Assembly: GCA_013399875.1 (NCBI GenBank)
Contig: VXAZ01000263.1
Coordinates: forward strand, 2,233,262 to 2,297,261
Reading direction: 5' to 3'
Length of the DNA: 64,000 bases
Origin: Gymnorhina tibicen
Taxonomy: Eukaryota; Chordata; Aves; Passeriformes; Artamidae
This document shows positions 51,301 through 63,291 of this stretch, piece by piece (the first letter of the stretch is position 1; each line of letters begins with the position of its first letter). The notes beneath the pieces were generated by a model. It did no database searches. It was given only the letters and a program-made list of their open reading frames with translations, and was not told where the DNA came from. Made by a program: the position numbers and the translations under genes.

Positions 51301-54300
51301 GATGTTTAATTCCTAGGTTTTTTTTTTTCTGCAGTAAGACAAACTGAGCTGGAAGAAGTGCTACTGGTTTGATAAAGGCTAAGGCAGTCCCCCTGAGATG
51401 AGTCCCTCTCAGTGCATACTCCCAAGCTCTTTAGTATAACAAAGCACATACATGCACCTGACTTCCATCCAAATAAATCCTGTAGAATTCCCTCCTCTGA
51501 CCACATGCACTGGGTGTTTACACAAAGGAAACGCAGCGTATCAACTCATCTATGTAGTACGTCATCAACAATTGTGAAGTATAATGTTGACTGCTTAGCA
51601 CATATCACAGCTTTGCAGTTTTAATAATAAAAATGTCTTCAATGTTAACAGCTCTATTTAAGTGTCATGTCAGAGGAAAGGGCGGTAGGGAAGAGTCCAG
51701 CTGTGCCTTCTGTAGTGGCTGCCCCATACCCTGCACTGTTTGATGAAGCTTGGCGTTTCTTCCTTTTGTTTCAGTGTCAAGGAGCAAAGTTGATGGGAAA
51801 CCTGCCTTGTACATTTATGACGGGGCAGTCTAAAATGGAGGAATATCTATGCTCCCAAAGAGATTTGTGAAATTCTTTGCCCACGTAAGGAGACAATCTC
51901 TGGGAAGACTCAATAAACCTATAATTAGACTACATGCTGTCCACCTCAGACAGCTGGAAGTCAGATGAAAGTTAGTGTGAGGGGGAACAAAGGCTCTGTT
52001 TTTCCCCCTTCAAGAGCCTCAAGTTGCTAAAAAGGTCATATAATTTCAACCTCTTGGTGTCTACTTGTCTGTGTTGAGAAACTCCATCACAGCCTGGTTG
52101 TCTCTCCTTCTAAGTGGGTCGGTGCTGGTGAGTGGGTGAATGTACAGCGGGGAATGTGCAGCCCCTGGGCTTGGCTGAGTGAGAGGAACTGCACAGCAAC
52201 AGCAGGTACTCAAGCTCTGACACATCACCTCAACCCTTCCTTTTTCTCATATACTGACAAGCTCATCCTGTACAGTCTTACTTTCTTCCCAAATGGGACT
52301 TCCTTGCCTTCCCCCTCTTTTAGGCAGGTGTTGTGAGAGGGGACACACATCCAGTTGTATTGGGTGACATCTCTAAGCGTTGTGTTAGCAGAACAAAATG
52401 GAGTGACAGGAAGAGTGGCTGCTGCTCATTTGCTATTTAAATTGAGTGTTCTTAAAGACAGACAAGATGATGTAAAATGCCTATTTTTACTGTACTTTGT
52501 ACATGATTTTTAAATTGTTTCTTTAGGGAGAGTATCTAAAGTATTTGACATCCATTTAGAGATTTTTTTTCTTTTCATCCTTCATTCTTTTATTCACCTG
52601 CAGTATTATTAGTGGTTAAGAAAAGTGCATGAGGACTATGCTAAAATGCAACCATGTTGTAAATACTGATTTTTAATTTTTTGCAATGTTATTTGCGTGC
52701 TAGGGATTGGACACTGTTCTCCTGTTGAAGTGAATGCCTGCAAATCAGATTGATGTACTAAAAAGCTGATTATGAGTGAAAAGTGGGAAAGTTCACCTGC
52801 CAGGATTTCTTCTAACAGGACTATGTTTCATTTTATGTAAAATTGTAATTTACAGTTTTGCAGCTGTCTATATCTACTTTCACTCCCTGGTGTTTGAGAC
52901 AGAAGAACTCAAGTGTTGTTGGATTACCTTCTGTGACATTTTAGTGTCAGTAGTGGACACTATGAATTTGCTGCAATTGAAAGATTTAGGCTTATGTAAC
53001 AGAAGATAAGAAATTTGTGTTAGTTTTGTATAATCCCAGTTTTAACTGTTTCTTCCTGAATAGCTTAATGCCACATTGTATACGTGGGATTGTCATTAGA
53101 AATTCTTTTAAAATTGACAACCTTATCTTCTCACATGAATAGGTTGTGTAGCCATCCTGAATAATCACCAAAGTAAGGACTGAGACCCAGAAAATTGTAC
53201 TGAGTGGGACCACAGAGATGTTTGGGCAAGAAGTAGGGCACTGAGTGTAGCAGAATGTGGTGTGCCTGCAGTTTTCCTGAGTTTAGAGCTGGCACTTGCA
53301 CCTGCCAAGCAGTGTGGGACTGCAGGCTTGAAGAGTACCTCAGTGTTCCAGTGGATTTCTTGTTCTGTGCCTTACCGTGCTTATTTGCGACCATGAAGAT
53401 TTTTTTGTGCTTTGAGTAGACAACAGTAAATTTACCACAGTTAAAAGTCATATTCTGTAATGCAAAATGTGAAAACCAGCGTTGGAAATCTTTCTGTCAG
53501 TCCCAACACTTGTATCAGACTGAAAGAAAATGCAGATGATGAGTCTATTCCTCACCTCAGGGCAGACTGTTTTCTGCAACAAGATACCACTCTACCACTG
53601 GTGCACAGAGAGCAAAATAGAGCAGGGCACCCTATGGAAAAATTGTGTTGTTGGGTTTTTTCCTTCCTATTTTTGAGAGATGGATTTGTGAAAACAGGTC
53701 AGAAAAAGGTTGGGGCTATGTGGCTGCTTGTGAGTATGAATTTTGATTTCTTTCCCTGGCCTGGTTATGAGTAAGTCTCAGGGGGAAGTACTGTTTAGCA
53801 GAATGACTATAATTATTTAGTTAACAGTTTGTTTAATTATAGCTTTGTGATTTTTCTGTGTCTGTAAGTATCTCTTTCCTATACAGCATGTATTGGCATA
53901 TCATCTTCCATCCCTTCCTGGAAAGTATATTCAGAAGTTGTGGCAATAGTCACTAAAGGTTTTGAAAGAAAATTTCAGTGCAGGATTTAAGGCAGAGCTC
54001 CTTCAGCAGTTGTAGCAACCTCTTTTCATACCAAATGCTGTGTTCCTCCCTTAGGCAGGTATACACACGGAGCTGTACCCAAGTACTCACAGACTGACTC
54101 CAGGTGCCACCTTTACCCTTCTCACACTCTTCCAGTCCCCTTTTGGGTGTCCCTGCCTGGATGCTGGCTGCAGCATCAGCTATGCATTGATGGTGGTGGA
54201 TGGAGGTGAGTTTGGGGTCCTGCAGGTTGACTGCAGAGCCGTGTAGCATTGGTGCTGTAGCACCTGACAGGACCTCTTGCTAAAGGTCCTTGTTTCAGTA

Positions 54301-54750
54301 TGAGTTGAGGTATGCTTTGACTCTCCCCAAAATCCCAGCTTATTTCTGTCTGTTCAACTTGGCAGGGAGGAAGGAAAATCCCAGGGCTGTTTGTTTGGTT
54401 GCACCAGAAGAAAGCCCCCAAGGCAGAGTATAAATACAGTGAGTAGAGCAGGGAATCTGACTGCTGGTGGGACTTATCCTCCTGGCGCTGTTTGGATTTA
54501 CCCACCTGGCTCTGGCCCCGCTTACACCTGTCAGCTGAGGGGGACAGTGCCAAAGCAAGGAGTGAGTGAATGTCCCCTTGGAGCTTTGCCTGGCCAGCTG
54601 GCAGCATACATCATCAGCCAAGCTTTCCTTTCCTCCTCCTCCACAGCCTTGGACATGTCATTCAATATATATGGCCGTGCCCTCCCATCGCAAGGGAGGA
54701 AGGTGGGCTTCAGCCCCATCAGCCCCTCTAATAGAAATGAAGGGTTTCAG

Positions 54751-54766
54751 TCTTTCTTTCTTTCTT
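54751..54766. repeat. (TCTT)4 short tandem repeat
   Basis: Four TCTT units within a pyrimidine-rich plus strand. Confidence 0.85.
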
Positions 54767-57126
54767 ACATGAGAGGAGAAAAAAATAGAATTACTCCTTT
54801 TAAATTTTTTTTTTTAATTTTTTTCCCTTCCATGGTAGTCTCCACTAGAATGGACATATCATACCCATTGGAGACCACACCTTAGTAAGACAAAGCTAGC
54901 TCATGGTGCTGGAATTTTTTAATGGAGTTTAATGAGGTGAGAATAGGAAGAGGAAGATCCTACCAAGTAGGACTGACCCCAGAAAGAGGCTAGAAGCAGA
55001 TTGAGGTTTGTCTACCTTAGAATATGACGCCTGTTCATTCAGATTTGCTTCTTTCTAGCTTCTTCTGGTAATGCCATGCTCATATTCATCCTCACACTGC
55101 CATTTTCCAAAGCTGTCATCCTTTCATCCCTATGTCAACAAACCTCCCACCAGTTTGGGTGACAGACACATTTGAGGCTCAGCTCCTGTGGGGAAGGTGT
55201 GATGACCCTCCCTTGAAAACAAGCCAGTCCCTGTCTGCCACTGTGACGCAGCAGTGCTCCTGTCCATCTGCTGGGGGGTCTTTGGGAATGCTGCATTAGT
55301 AAGCTCAGTCACATCACTACTGCTTTTTTTTAAGCCGACCCTACATCCCTGATGTCTTTAGTATTGATGGGCGAGTAAGTAATATTTTCTCACGTGCAAA
55401 GGGAGGATAGTATACCAAAGTGTCACAAAAAGTAAGTTGGTTCATTAAGCGGTAGCTTTAGGCAAAACCTGAACATTTAAAATTTATAAAGTTTTGAAGT
55501 TTTCCCCTTTTTTATCAGTGTATAACAACTGTTTATAAAAGATTGTTCAAATCTTAGACTGCACTAGATGCTTTTATACTATGAAGCCTTTTACTTCCTG
55601 ATGAATTTGATAAATACGTTTGCAGTACTTCAGTAACTCTCCTTTAACAGCCTCTTCTTCAAGGTCTCACAATATAAACCTTCTGGATGAATCTGAATTA
55701 ACACATGCAGCCCCAAGTCGGTTCCATGGCATGCTACCATAATTTTCATTTGTTAAAAGAGTCTTAGGACTGCTAGGAAGGTATTTTGTGTGACATGGAT
55801 GGTTTTTATTGCATGTTTCAAATAAACTTAACACTCAAGACTCCAAGCACAAGTTACTAAGCAAAATCAGAGGCAAAGAATGATGAGATGATCTTATACA
55901 TAGTTGAGAGTAAGCAAAATCAGAAGTTTTTTCAGCAGATAAGACTTTTGCCAACTTAGAATTTTTTACAGCCTGATGCATGGCATTATTTAACCAACAG
56001 CTATATTAAAAAAAGACAACCTGAAATAAGTACAGGAACTCACCCAGTCACTTTAGCTGAACTCCCAGTGACTTGGTGACCGCTCTTGCTCTTTGCTTAC
56101 TTTAAATCCAGAATCCATACATATGCCTTTCTTCAGTTGCTTCTGCTAAGACTTTTATGTAGTGATTAAGTTGTGAAGAACATTTTGGTGCTGTCCCATC
56201 ACTGTTAGGACCTTTGGATCAAGTGGATCTTTCTACCCAATTTTTTTCAAGTTACCATTCCTGTGTGCTTGCTGTGGTCATGTTGCATTAGAAAGTGTGT
56301 GTGTGTGCCAGTGCTAAATCCATGGCTCCAGAGTGTCTTTACATGACAACATTCTCCTCATGCTGGATCCACACTACAGTACCATGATGCCCATGTGACC
56401 TGAAGTGTGTTAGGATCTCCTTACAGACAGGTATGCAATGATGTATTCTGTCCAGGGTTTTTTTCCCTTGAGAATCACAACAGTTTAAAATGGTGCTGAG
56501 GAAAATTGTTGAGCCATGTGTGTTTTTAAAAGGAGAAGCAATGCTGAACCAGTGTATAGCATACAGTGGGAAGGAAACCAAATACAATATGATCTGTAAT
56601 ACTGCCTGTACTCTGGAGCTGAGCAACTTCTTTGGAACTATAAAGGGATTTGAGCACGTGTTGATTTATTAATTACTATTTTTTTACTTTTATCTGTGCC
56701 ATTTACAGCAAGCCCTATATCACAAACTTGATGCCATGCTCTCTTATATTGTCAAAATAACGTGGGCTAAAACATCACTCAGCACATCTAAATGCATGCC
56801 TGTATATGTAATCAGTGTGCATATAGCCACACATTTGGGCTTCTCTCATTTTCAGAATGATACAGTCTGTTGGCATGGCTGTGTGCTTTTTACAGAAATT
56901 TAAGCAGGTAAAAATCAGATAGTGTATATTCTATTGCACATGCTGATATTCCCATTTCCTATAGACAGTGATAATGAGAATTGATATTTTTACATGAAGA
57001 ATTTCATTATCCAAAAATACCCTTAATGCTGGCATGCAGAACTAGTGTAGCAGAAAAAGCATATCTGATCCAAGTCATCAATTGCTCTGTAATTACAATG
57101 ACAATACAGAAATGAAGCAACCTTAC

Positions 57127-57182
57127 CTTATCTCAGGAGAGTCTTTTTGCTCTATCCCAGGCAGTTTCCTCTCCTTATTCAA
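57127..57182 (-). other. Candidate 56-base exon, unrecognised
   Basis: On the minus strand the acceptor GTGGATTTTCCATTTTCAG (ending at 57183), with a TTTAAG-like branch region upstream, precedes 56 bases that are open in one frame (LNKERKLPGIEQKDSPEIR). A strong donor follows, AAG-GTAAGG at 57121-57129. The product would be charged and disordered. It lies about 100 bases left of a plus-strand CpG-bearing open frame (57282-57480), so the region could be transcribed on either strand or neither. No phase-compatible neighbouring exon was identified. Confidence 0.2.
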
Positions 57183-58427
57183 CTGAAAATGGAAAATCCA
57201 CTTAAATAAAGAAAGATAAGGACTAGAAGAGTGAGGGATTTAAGGAGTTCTCATCTGAACTGCTGATCCACTTGTTTTTAGCAAACTGCAAAAAACCTCG
57301 ATCCAGCAGTAGCTCAGAGCGACTTTCCTATCCTCGTGTGTTCTGTGGGCTGAGAATCTGCAAGAATAAACCTGAGACGGTGCTGCAAGAGAGAGACAGC
57401 GGGGGGGACCTTGGCACGGAGTTGGACCAAACTCTAAATATAGCCCAACCCACTTTCTGTGCAATTCTCTTCATACTCTGAAGGCAGATGACCTTGTCGG
57501 AAAACTGACCTCCCAGTATGTCCCTCTCTTAGTAGAGAGGATCTAAGGGAACAAGACTGCAGCATAAAGGGACAGAAAAGCAATCCACCATCTGCTTGCA
57601 GCAAATGAATTTAGGTATGCGCTCTTATTTTCCTGGTAGTTAGAACTGATTGACTCATAATGTGCTTTATTTGATCATTTAAACAAATGAGCTGCAGGTC
57701 AGTTCACAAAAGGCCTGTACAGATGAGAGACTGCATTGTAATTGTTAGTCTTAAATAGAGAGCACTAACAAAGATGAGAAGCCCGATGCCTTTCCTCCTC
57801 TCAAAAACCTTAATGCATCGGAGTGTGCAGTATTTCCCTAAATGCTTCTGACTATAGAAAGTGACCCCTCCTTTCATCTGCTCTTATTATAATAAGTAAG
57901 ACTTTTTGGAAAAGTGAGTTAAATCCACAAATGTGGATTCTAGTACCATATAAATTTGAGATGCTAGGATGGCTTGAAAAGGGAATGAGAACCTGCAATA
58001 TCAGAGATCAAACTGCAGAGAAATGTGTAGTACATGCAGAGAAGGAGGAAGCAAAGAATAAGAGGCATAGAAACATAACCCTTGTGCCTTAGATAGGGAA
58101 CTGGTTTTCAACAGATGTTTTATAATCTGGGGAATTCGCCACTCTATGTGGCAACATGTCAGGGTATTTTGTTCTTAGCCTGAAGGAGAGTTTAACTTGA
58201 TATGAGTCAACCTGATACTCTGTCAAATGGGGACCTGATACTTCTATGTCATACGAAGGCTTCTAAATAGAAAAAGCTGCAGAAACCAGAGCAGCTCAAA
58301 ATGTCAACTCTCATGTTTGTGTGTAAAGATGTGTAGGAGAGTTGGGATAAATGACTGTCTGCAGTACTGTTCTTCAGTGGGATATATTGTTTGGTGGTGA
58401 CATCTGTCTGAGTGTATGCTACATTAT

Positions 58428-58444
58428 ATGCATGCATGCATGCA
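58428..58444. repeat. (ATGC)4 short tandem repeat
   Basis: Four perfect ATGC units plus one base. The unit is self-complementary, so the run is also a palindrome (alternating purine-pyrimidine, capable of Z-DNA-like structure). Confidence 0.9.
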
Positions 58445-59706
58445 GTTTTCCATACTCAGAGAAAACCTGAGAAAAATCAGGACTGTGATAACTGCATACT
58501 ACAGATGTGTCTGCAAAATATCCATGAGCCAAAAAGGTAGGAATGGTACCAGTAGTCAGTAAAGTAGCAATGTGTATCTGTGAACAATAATTTGTGCTGT
58601 TAAGTTTTTGTGAAGTGTGCTATATATCCTTTTTAATTGCAGCCTACTATTTTTGGCAAGTTCCACTGTGTAATTTTATCATGATCTATAGACTTGAAGT
58701 GCACAGGATCAGCCAGACTCTCTGTGTTACCCCCACAGCAAGAGCTACAGCTGTGAGCCACAGCTGCTTCCCAATATAGAGAACAGTAAAAAAGCACTGG
58801 CAATATTAAGGGAGACCACATCTGGGACCATGCTACATTCCTGCCTAAAACTTGCTCATAGTCAGACCTAGGCTGGACCCCACCCATTAAGTAGTTTTAT
58901 GGATTTATCCAAGTTCATCTTTCCTCCCAGTTTACCTATTTCTTCCCCATTAACAAGAATAAATGTGTTTGGCAGAAGTTAATATTATAACAAATGAAGA
59001 ATGCTGGTGTTTGATTTTAAAGAGAAGACCTGAAAAAGGAAAAAGTCCACCTCTGGGTGTATATTGAGTAACACACTAGCACTGTGTAAGTAGTGAAATT
59101 CTGAATTTACGGGTCACCAACATTGTTAAAGATGGATAGCATTGTGCTGTCTGTGCTCCGGGGTGGTACCCTCATGAGAGCCACACCAACCCTACCAATT
59201 CCAGCTCCTCTGTGCCGCTGCCAATTCCACCTCTCTCTCTAGTGCCAGGATATTGAATTCACTACAGATCCCTTCTTTCAGACCACGAAGATGATGAGGA
59301 TGAAGGAGGGAATATATACTCCTCCCCAGCATGAGGAGTATACTTTTTACCCTCTTTTTCACCAGTTTTTCACCCTCTGCAGCAAACAGCAGCTTCCATA
59401 CATGATAGATGGGTAGTTCTTAGAAAAAGAAGGAATCACAGTGCTTGGTGGATCTCAAAGCACAGGAATAGTCATACTTTGCCAGGAACTGTGACGTGCA
59501 CTTCTCCTATAGGAATATTGTGGAGAAGGAGTGATTTCTTGCTCGTACAAATAATACACTGGTTGGCTTTGGGCAGGGAGTTAATCTTTGGGGGAGGCTT
59601 TTATAGAGTGGCGCTGTTTGTGTGTACAGGGCTCTAAACTTTGTGTGATGCAACCCCAGTGATGCAAACTTCCTGGAAGAAAGGGAAAAGGCTTTAAGAG
59701 TGGTTG

Positions 59707-59710
<4 letters not shown>

Positions 59711-59737
<27 letters not shown>
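59711..59737. repeat. (TATG)n tetranucleotide microsatellite
   Basis: Nearly seven perfect TATG units, preceded by a short TATA run. On the minus strand it encodes the tyrosine/isoleucine/histidine/threonine repeat seen in spurious frames there. Confidence 0.95.
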
Positions 59738-60887
59738 TGTATCCATTTGTCAAGATGGGTGGAAAAGTGTTTTGTTTGACAGCTGTATACACTCAAGTTT
59801 TCTTTAGGATGACTTTAATTTTTCTGTCTGCGCCATGAAGAGGAAAATGCAGTAGAGGGTCAGGCCCTAGTTTGTGCCTAGCTTTTCCTGAGCTCTTAAC
59901 TTGTGTTTTCCTTATGATTCTGAGTGGTTTTTCTGCTTATTTGTTGACAGTTTTTAACTGCCCAGCTTTCTTTGGTAGCATTTCCTCTGGAATGATTTGG
60001 GTCTGACTTTTCCAGAGCCGAGGCAGTTTCCTCTCCCAGATGGCCTGTGTTGGGGTTGAGACTTACTTCAAGCCAGGCTTGTGGGATTCTCCCTCAGCAC
60101 AGTTAAACACTCTGTAACTAGTATGTGTGAACTGATTTTTCTTTTGCTTACCCCAAATTCCTAGACATTTGTAGTTGTTTAAATATCCCGTGGAGCATTT
60201 ACAAGGTGAGATTGTGAACCACAATGGCTCAGACAGTTTCCGATGTGGTCAACTGTATCGTGGCTTGCCCTGTTCCTCTGCTTTCCAGAGTTGGACAGCA
60301 TTGTTTTAGGAGCATAAACTCTTGCACAGTATTGCTGGCACCCTTTTGAGTGGTTTCTAAACTGACTGTATGGTGTGCAATGTGTGGCATCTATCAGGAA
60401 GAGAAGCTCTATTTACAAGGTTAATATTTATGATGTTCATCCAGTAGATTTGAAAGTAGCCAAAACCACATGCTTCTCAAACAAAACAGGCTCCCACTTC
60501 CCCATCTCTCTAGAAGTATGCTTCTGAATTTAACTTCGACTTATAATGAGATTATCGTAGGTTTCAGCATGAAGGATAGTTTTTGAGAGAACAAAAGAAA
60601 AAGAGTAGATTGAAGTGATTTGTGGATGTTATCCCAGCCTTCGCTCATGATACCATTGGTGAAGCATGCAGACAACAGAACTGATTTGTACACTGTGCTG
60701 AAATGTTGTATCTTTAGGCTCTGGTTGCTCTTTTTTGGCAAGCTCATAATGAAGAAATTAAATTGGATGGCAAACAGTAAAAGGACCTGTCATGTTCCTG
60801 TCATGTCAAATCTTTGTGTTTGTCCTTTGCTTACCATGGGATTTAAAACTCCTGTGACTAAATGAATATTGAGTTCTCCCTGCTTAC

Positions 60888-60947
60888 CTTGGTGATGATT
60901 TGTTTCATTGTCTGAGGCACCAGTAGGATGTCAAATTCAACCTTTAC
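60888..60947 (-). other. Candidate 60-base exon, unrecognised
   Basis: On the minus strand a long pyrimidine tract (nine T then CACTTGTTAG, ending at 60948) precedes exactly 20 open codons. These are followed by a strong donor, AAG-GTAAGC, at 60882-60890. Only one of the three frames is open. The translation begins VKVEFDILLVPQ and ends MKQIITK, an amphipathic and quite natural composition. I cannot assign a family. Both splice sites are among the best on this strand, but 20 open codons between two splice-like sites is easily met by chance. Confidence 0.22.
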
Positions 60948-63157
60948 CTAACAAGTGAAAAAAAAATTTTTGTTAGAAACAGGGTAGCCTACTACTTTTT
61001 ACCCCTGATCAGTCACGTTCTGTGGCTTTTCTACCATCTTTCTGTCTTATAGGCAAAATATAACAATGAAAAAGTCAAATTATGAATAGGGCGAGGCTGT
61101 AGCTATACTACACACTGGGCCTAACCTTGATCATATAAAGTTTATTCTTCTGTGCTTACATGTGTACAACAGAGGATTTCCTCTGGTCTTATTCTGTGAT
61201 ATGCCCTTTATTTTGTCCTTTAATTCACTCCCAGTCAGCAAGTCGTGTCAAAAATTAGTTTGGAAGTACCTATTTTGAATACTAAAGGAAAAGTATTTTA
61301 AAAAAAAGAGATGTAGTTGTTAGAAACGTATTGTGGGAGGTCCTTTGCATTGCAGATAGTTATGTCTGTGAGCTAAACATTTTTTAGCATATCAGAGTAT
61401 AATGAAAATTAACTTGATAGTATTCCATTAAGACCTGTTCTTTTTTGCTTGAGTGGACAGTGATTTTAATTTAAATTATCCATCATGGTAAAGAAAAGGA
61501 ACCTAAATTGAATATCCTGTCACAGGATCTATCAGGAAAAAACAGTTGTTTGGGCTAGATATGCCTTTTGAACTGCCCCGGGAAGGGGCTTGCATTTTTA
61601 GAAGAATGTTGTCTTTGACTTTGTAGTACAAGCTTTTGTTGCTACTTAGAAACTATTACAGGGAATTGCTACAGACTGGCTTGGCACAGGCTTAGGCTGG
61701 CTGGAGTGTGAAGTTTATGCCATCTGTATGTTACCTATGGGGACAAAATTGAAGCTCGTTTGATTCTTTGATAGGAATGTGTCTGTTTGTGCTGAGTTGC
61801 ACATTGTCTGCCCTTCAGGTGTGCCTCACAAGCACACTCGGAAATACCTTTTTTTGAATACCTTGGGAGGTAAAGTCTGCAGTTCAAGATATCCTCGCAG
61901 ATATAAAAATTGGCTTTTGTGCTGGAACACGCCTGTTTTGGGAAAGGACTCCTTGGTTCATAGAGACTGGAAGGCAAAATTACCCAGACCATAGGGACTG
62001 TGGATGGTTTGGGCTGATGGAGTACTGGCACCACGTGTAATTCCTACGGAGGCTGTCTCAGCCCGAGCAGAGAGGCAGCTCTGTTCTCTGTTGCAGTAGG
62101 CTGATAAAGTCTGAGGAATGGTCACTTTCTGTGCAGCTTCATGCTTCCTAGTGACTATAACAGGTACCAGTGCATTCACAGTGCCCCTCTTTAGTTCTAA
62201 ATGGTCAAAATACCCAAAAATTTTAAGGCCTTATGAATGAAGGCACTTCATTTGATTCATGTCCCCATTTTGCAAAAGCTAAACTGCAAAAATTGCATGT
62301 TTTCCATTAAGCTGTAATATTACGTCTTTTGATACAATTAAACACTATTTTTTTCATTTCTTGTGAGTATGTGTTCTTGTATTGATTTCTAAGACTAAAT
62401 CTTGTCTTACTCCACTGTTTTAAATGATTTAGTTAATCCTTATTCAAGGAGGTAAGGACATGTTTCATTGTTTGGGGATTTTTTCTGTAATGTGTCACCT
62501 AGATTTCTCAGTTGTGCCACTCACTGCACTTGATGCATGCCTGTGATGGGGAGAATTACTTATTTTTCTTCAGTTGCCAGGGGACCCTTTCTAATTTAGC
62601 CAGAGCAATCTGAGAAAATGAAAGGGTGCTGACACTGTTGTAGCTATTTTTAATGCAATGGTTATGTGGTGATCTTCCCTGAGGACAGATTACTTTTGTG
62701 TCTAACATTTTTATCTTATTTACTAGAAATTTCTAAAGTATTGCCATGGTAAATAGCCAGAAACTGGTCTGAAGAACCATATTAATAATAAAATTTGCAT
62801 TCTTAGCCTTTTCATGGTCTGGAAATCCCCAAAACAGCTTCATTGCTATTGCTCGGCCGGTTGGCTTTACACCATGGGCTCCAGGGTATCTGAGCTATTA
62901 TTAGGCTCCTCAACAGGAAAAATCAAAGCTGTCCACTGCCTACAGAGAGGGAAGTTAGAGAGGGCTGACCTGGGAGACATGAAAGAGATCCTCCTTTTGG
63001 GTCTAGCTGTGCTGGTGACACACAGCTGAGTAATTTGGGATTTGTCCAGGAGGCGGTTTGGGCTGCAGTGAACCGCTGAATTCTGTACCTCCTTCTCCCA
63101 CTGCTGTGCAGAACCTTTCCCTTTTGTCAGGGAAGTATGTTAATCCTTTTTTCTTAG

Positions 63158-63291
63158 TTAACCAGCCCACCAGCCAGGCCTGTTGCATTTAAAAGAGCTC
63201 ATCTGTTGTTTGGGTACTGGTGGGCAGCATGGAGGACCCGCCTGAGCCCCGTGTTCTCTGCTGCCTCGAGGAGCCGTACCGGAGGGGTGTG
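63158..63291 (+). other. Candidate CpG-bearing exon near the right edge
   Basis: The acceptor AATCCTTTTTTCTTAG (ending 63157) precedes 134 bases with one fully open frame. A donor-like GTG-GTAAAA follows at 63289-63297, and in that frame a stop comes immediately after the donor. Five CpGs fall within about 55 bases (63239-63282), a local density second only to the 17.6 kb cluster. In another frame the ATG at 63229 has a favourable start context (A at -3, G at +4) and opens a short frame beginning MEDPPEPRVLCCLEEPYR. Reading it as a first coding exon with a TATA-like ATTTAAAAG at 63187-63195 is an alternative. I recognise neither translation. Confidence 0.2.

Larger units (their letters stand above)
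39715..57126. other. Non-coding stretch, no confident gene
   Basis: Unique sequence with the 43.1 kb duplication, homopolymer runs and two listed exon candidates. A strong plus-strand donor (CAG-GTGAGT) at 40949-40957 follows about 170 bases that are open in one frame from an acceptor-like site near 40780, in a mildly CpG-rich area (40550-40980); I could not recognise the translation. The 152-codon minus-strand frame at 47270-47728 has no recognisable domain. A TATA-like TATAAATA at 54429-54436 precedes a GC-richer patch but no convincing transcript. Confidence 0.6.

Noticed and set aside
54391..54885. 164-codon plus-strand open frame
   Set aside because: It runs through a poly-T/TTTC region into a phenylalanine-rich artefact and has overlapping frames on both strands. 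No family resemblance.
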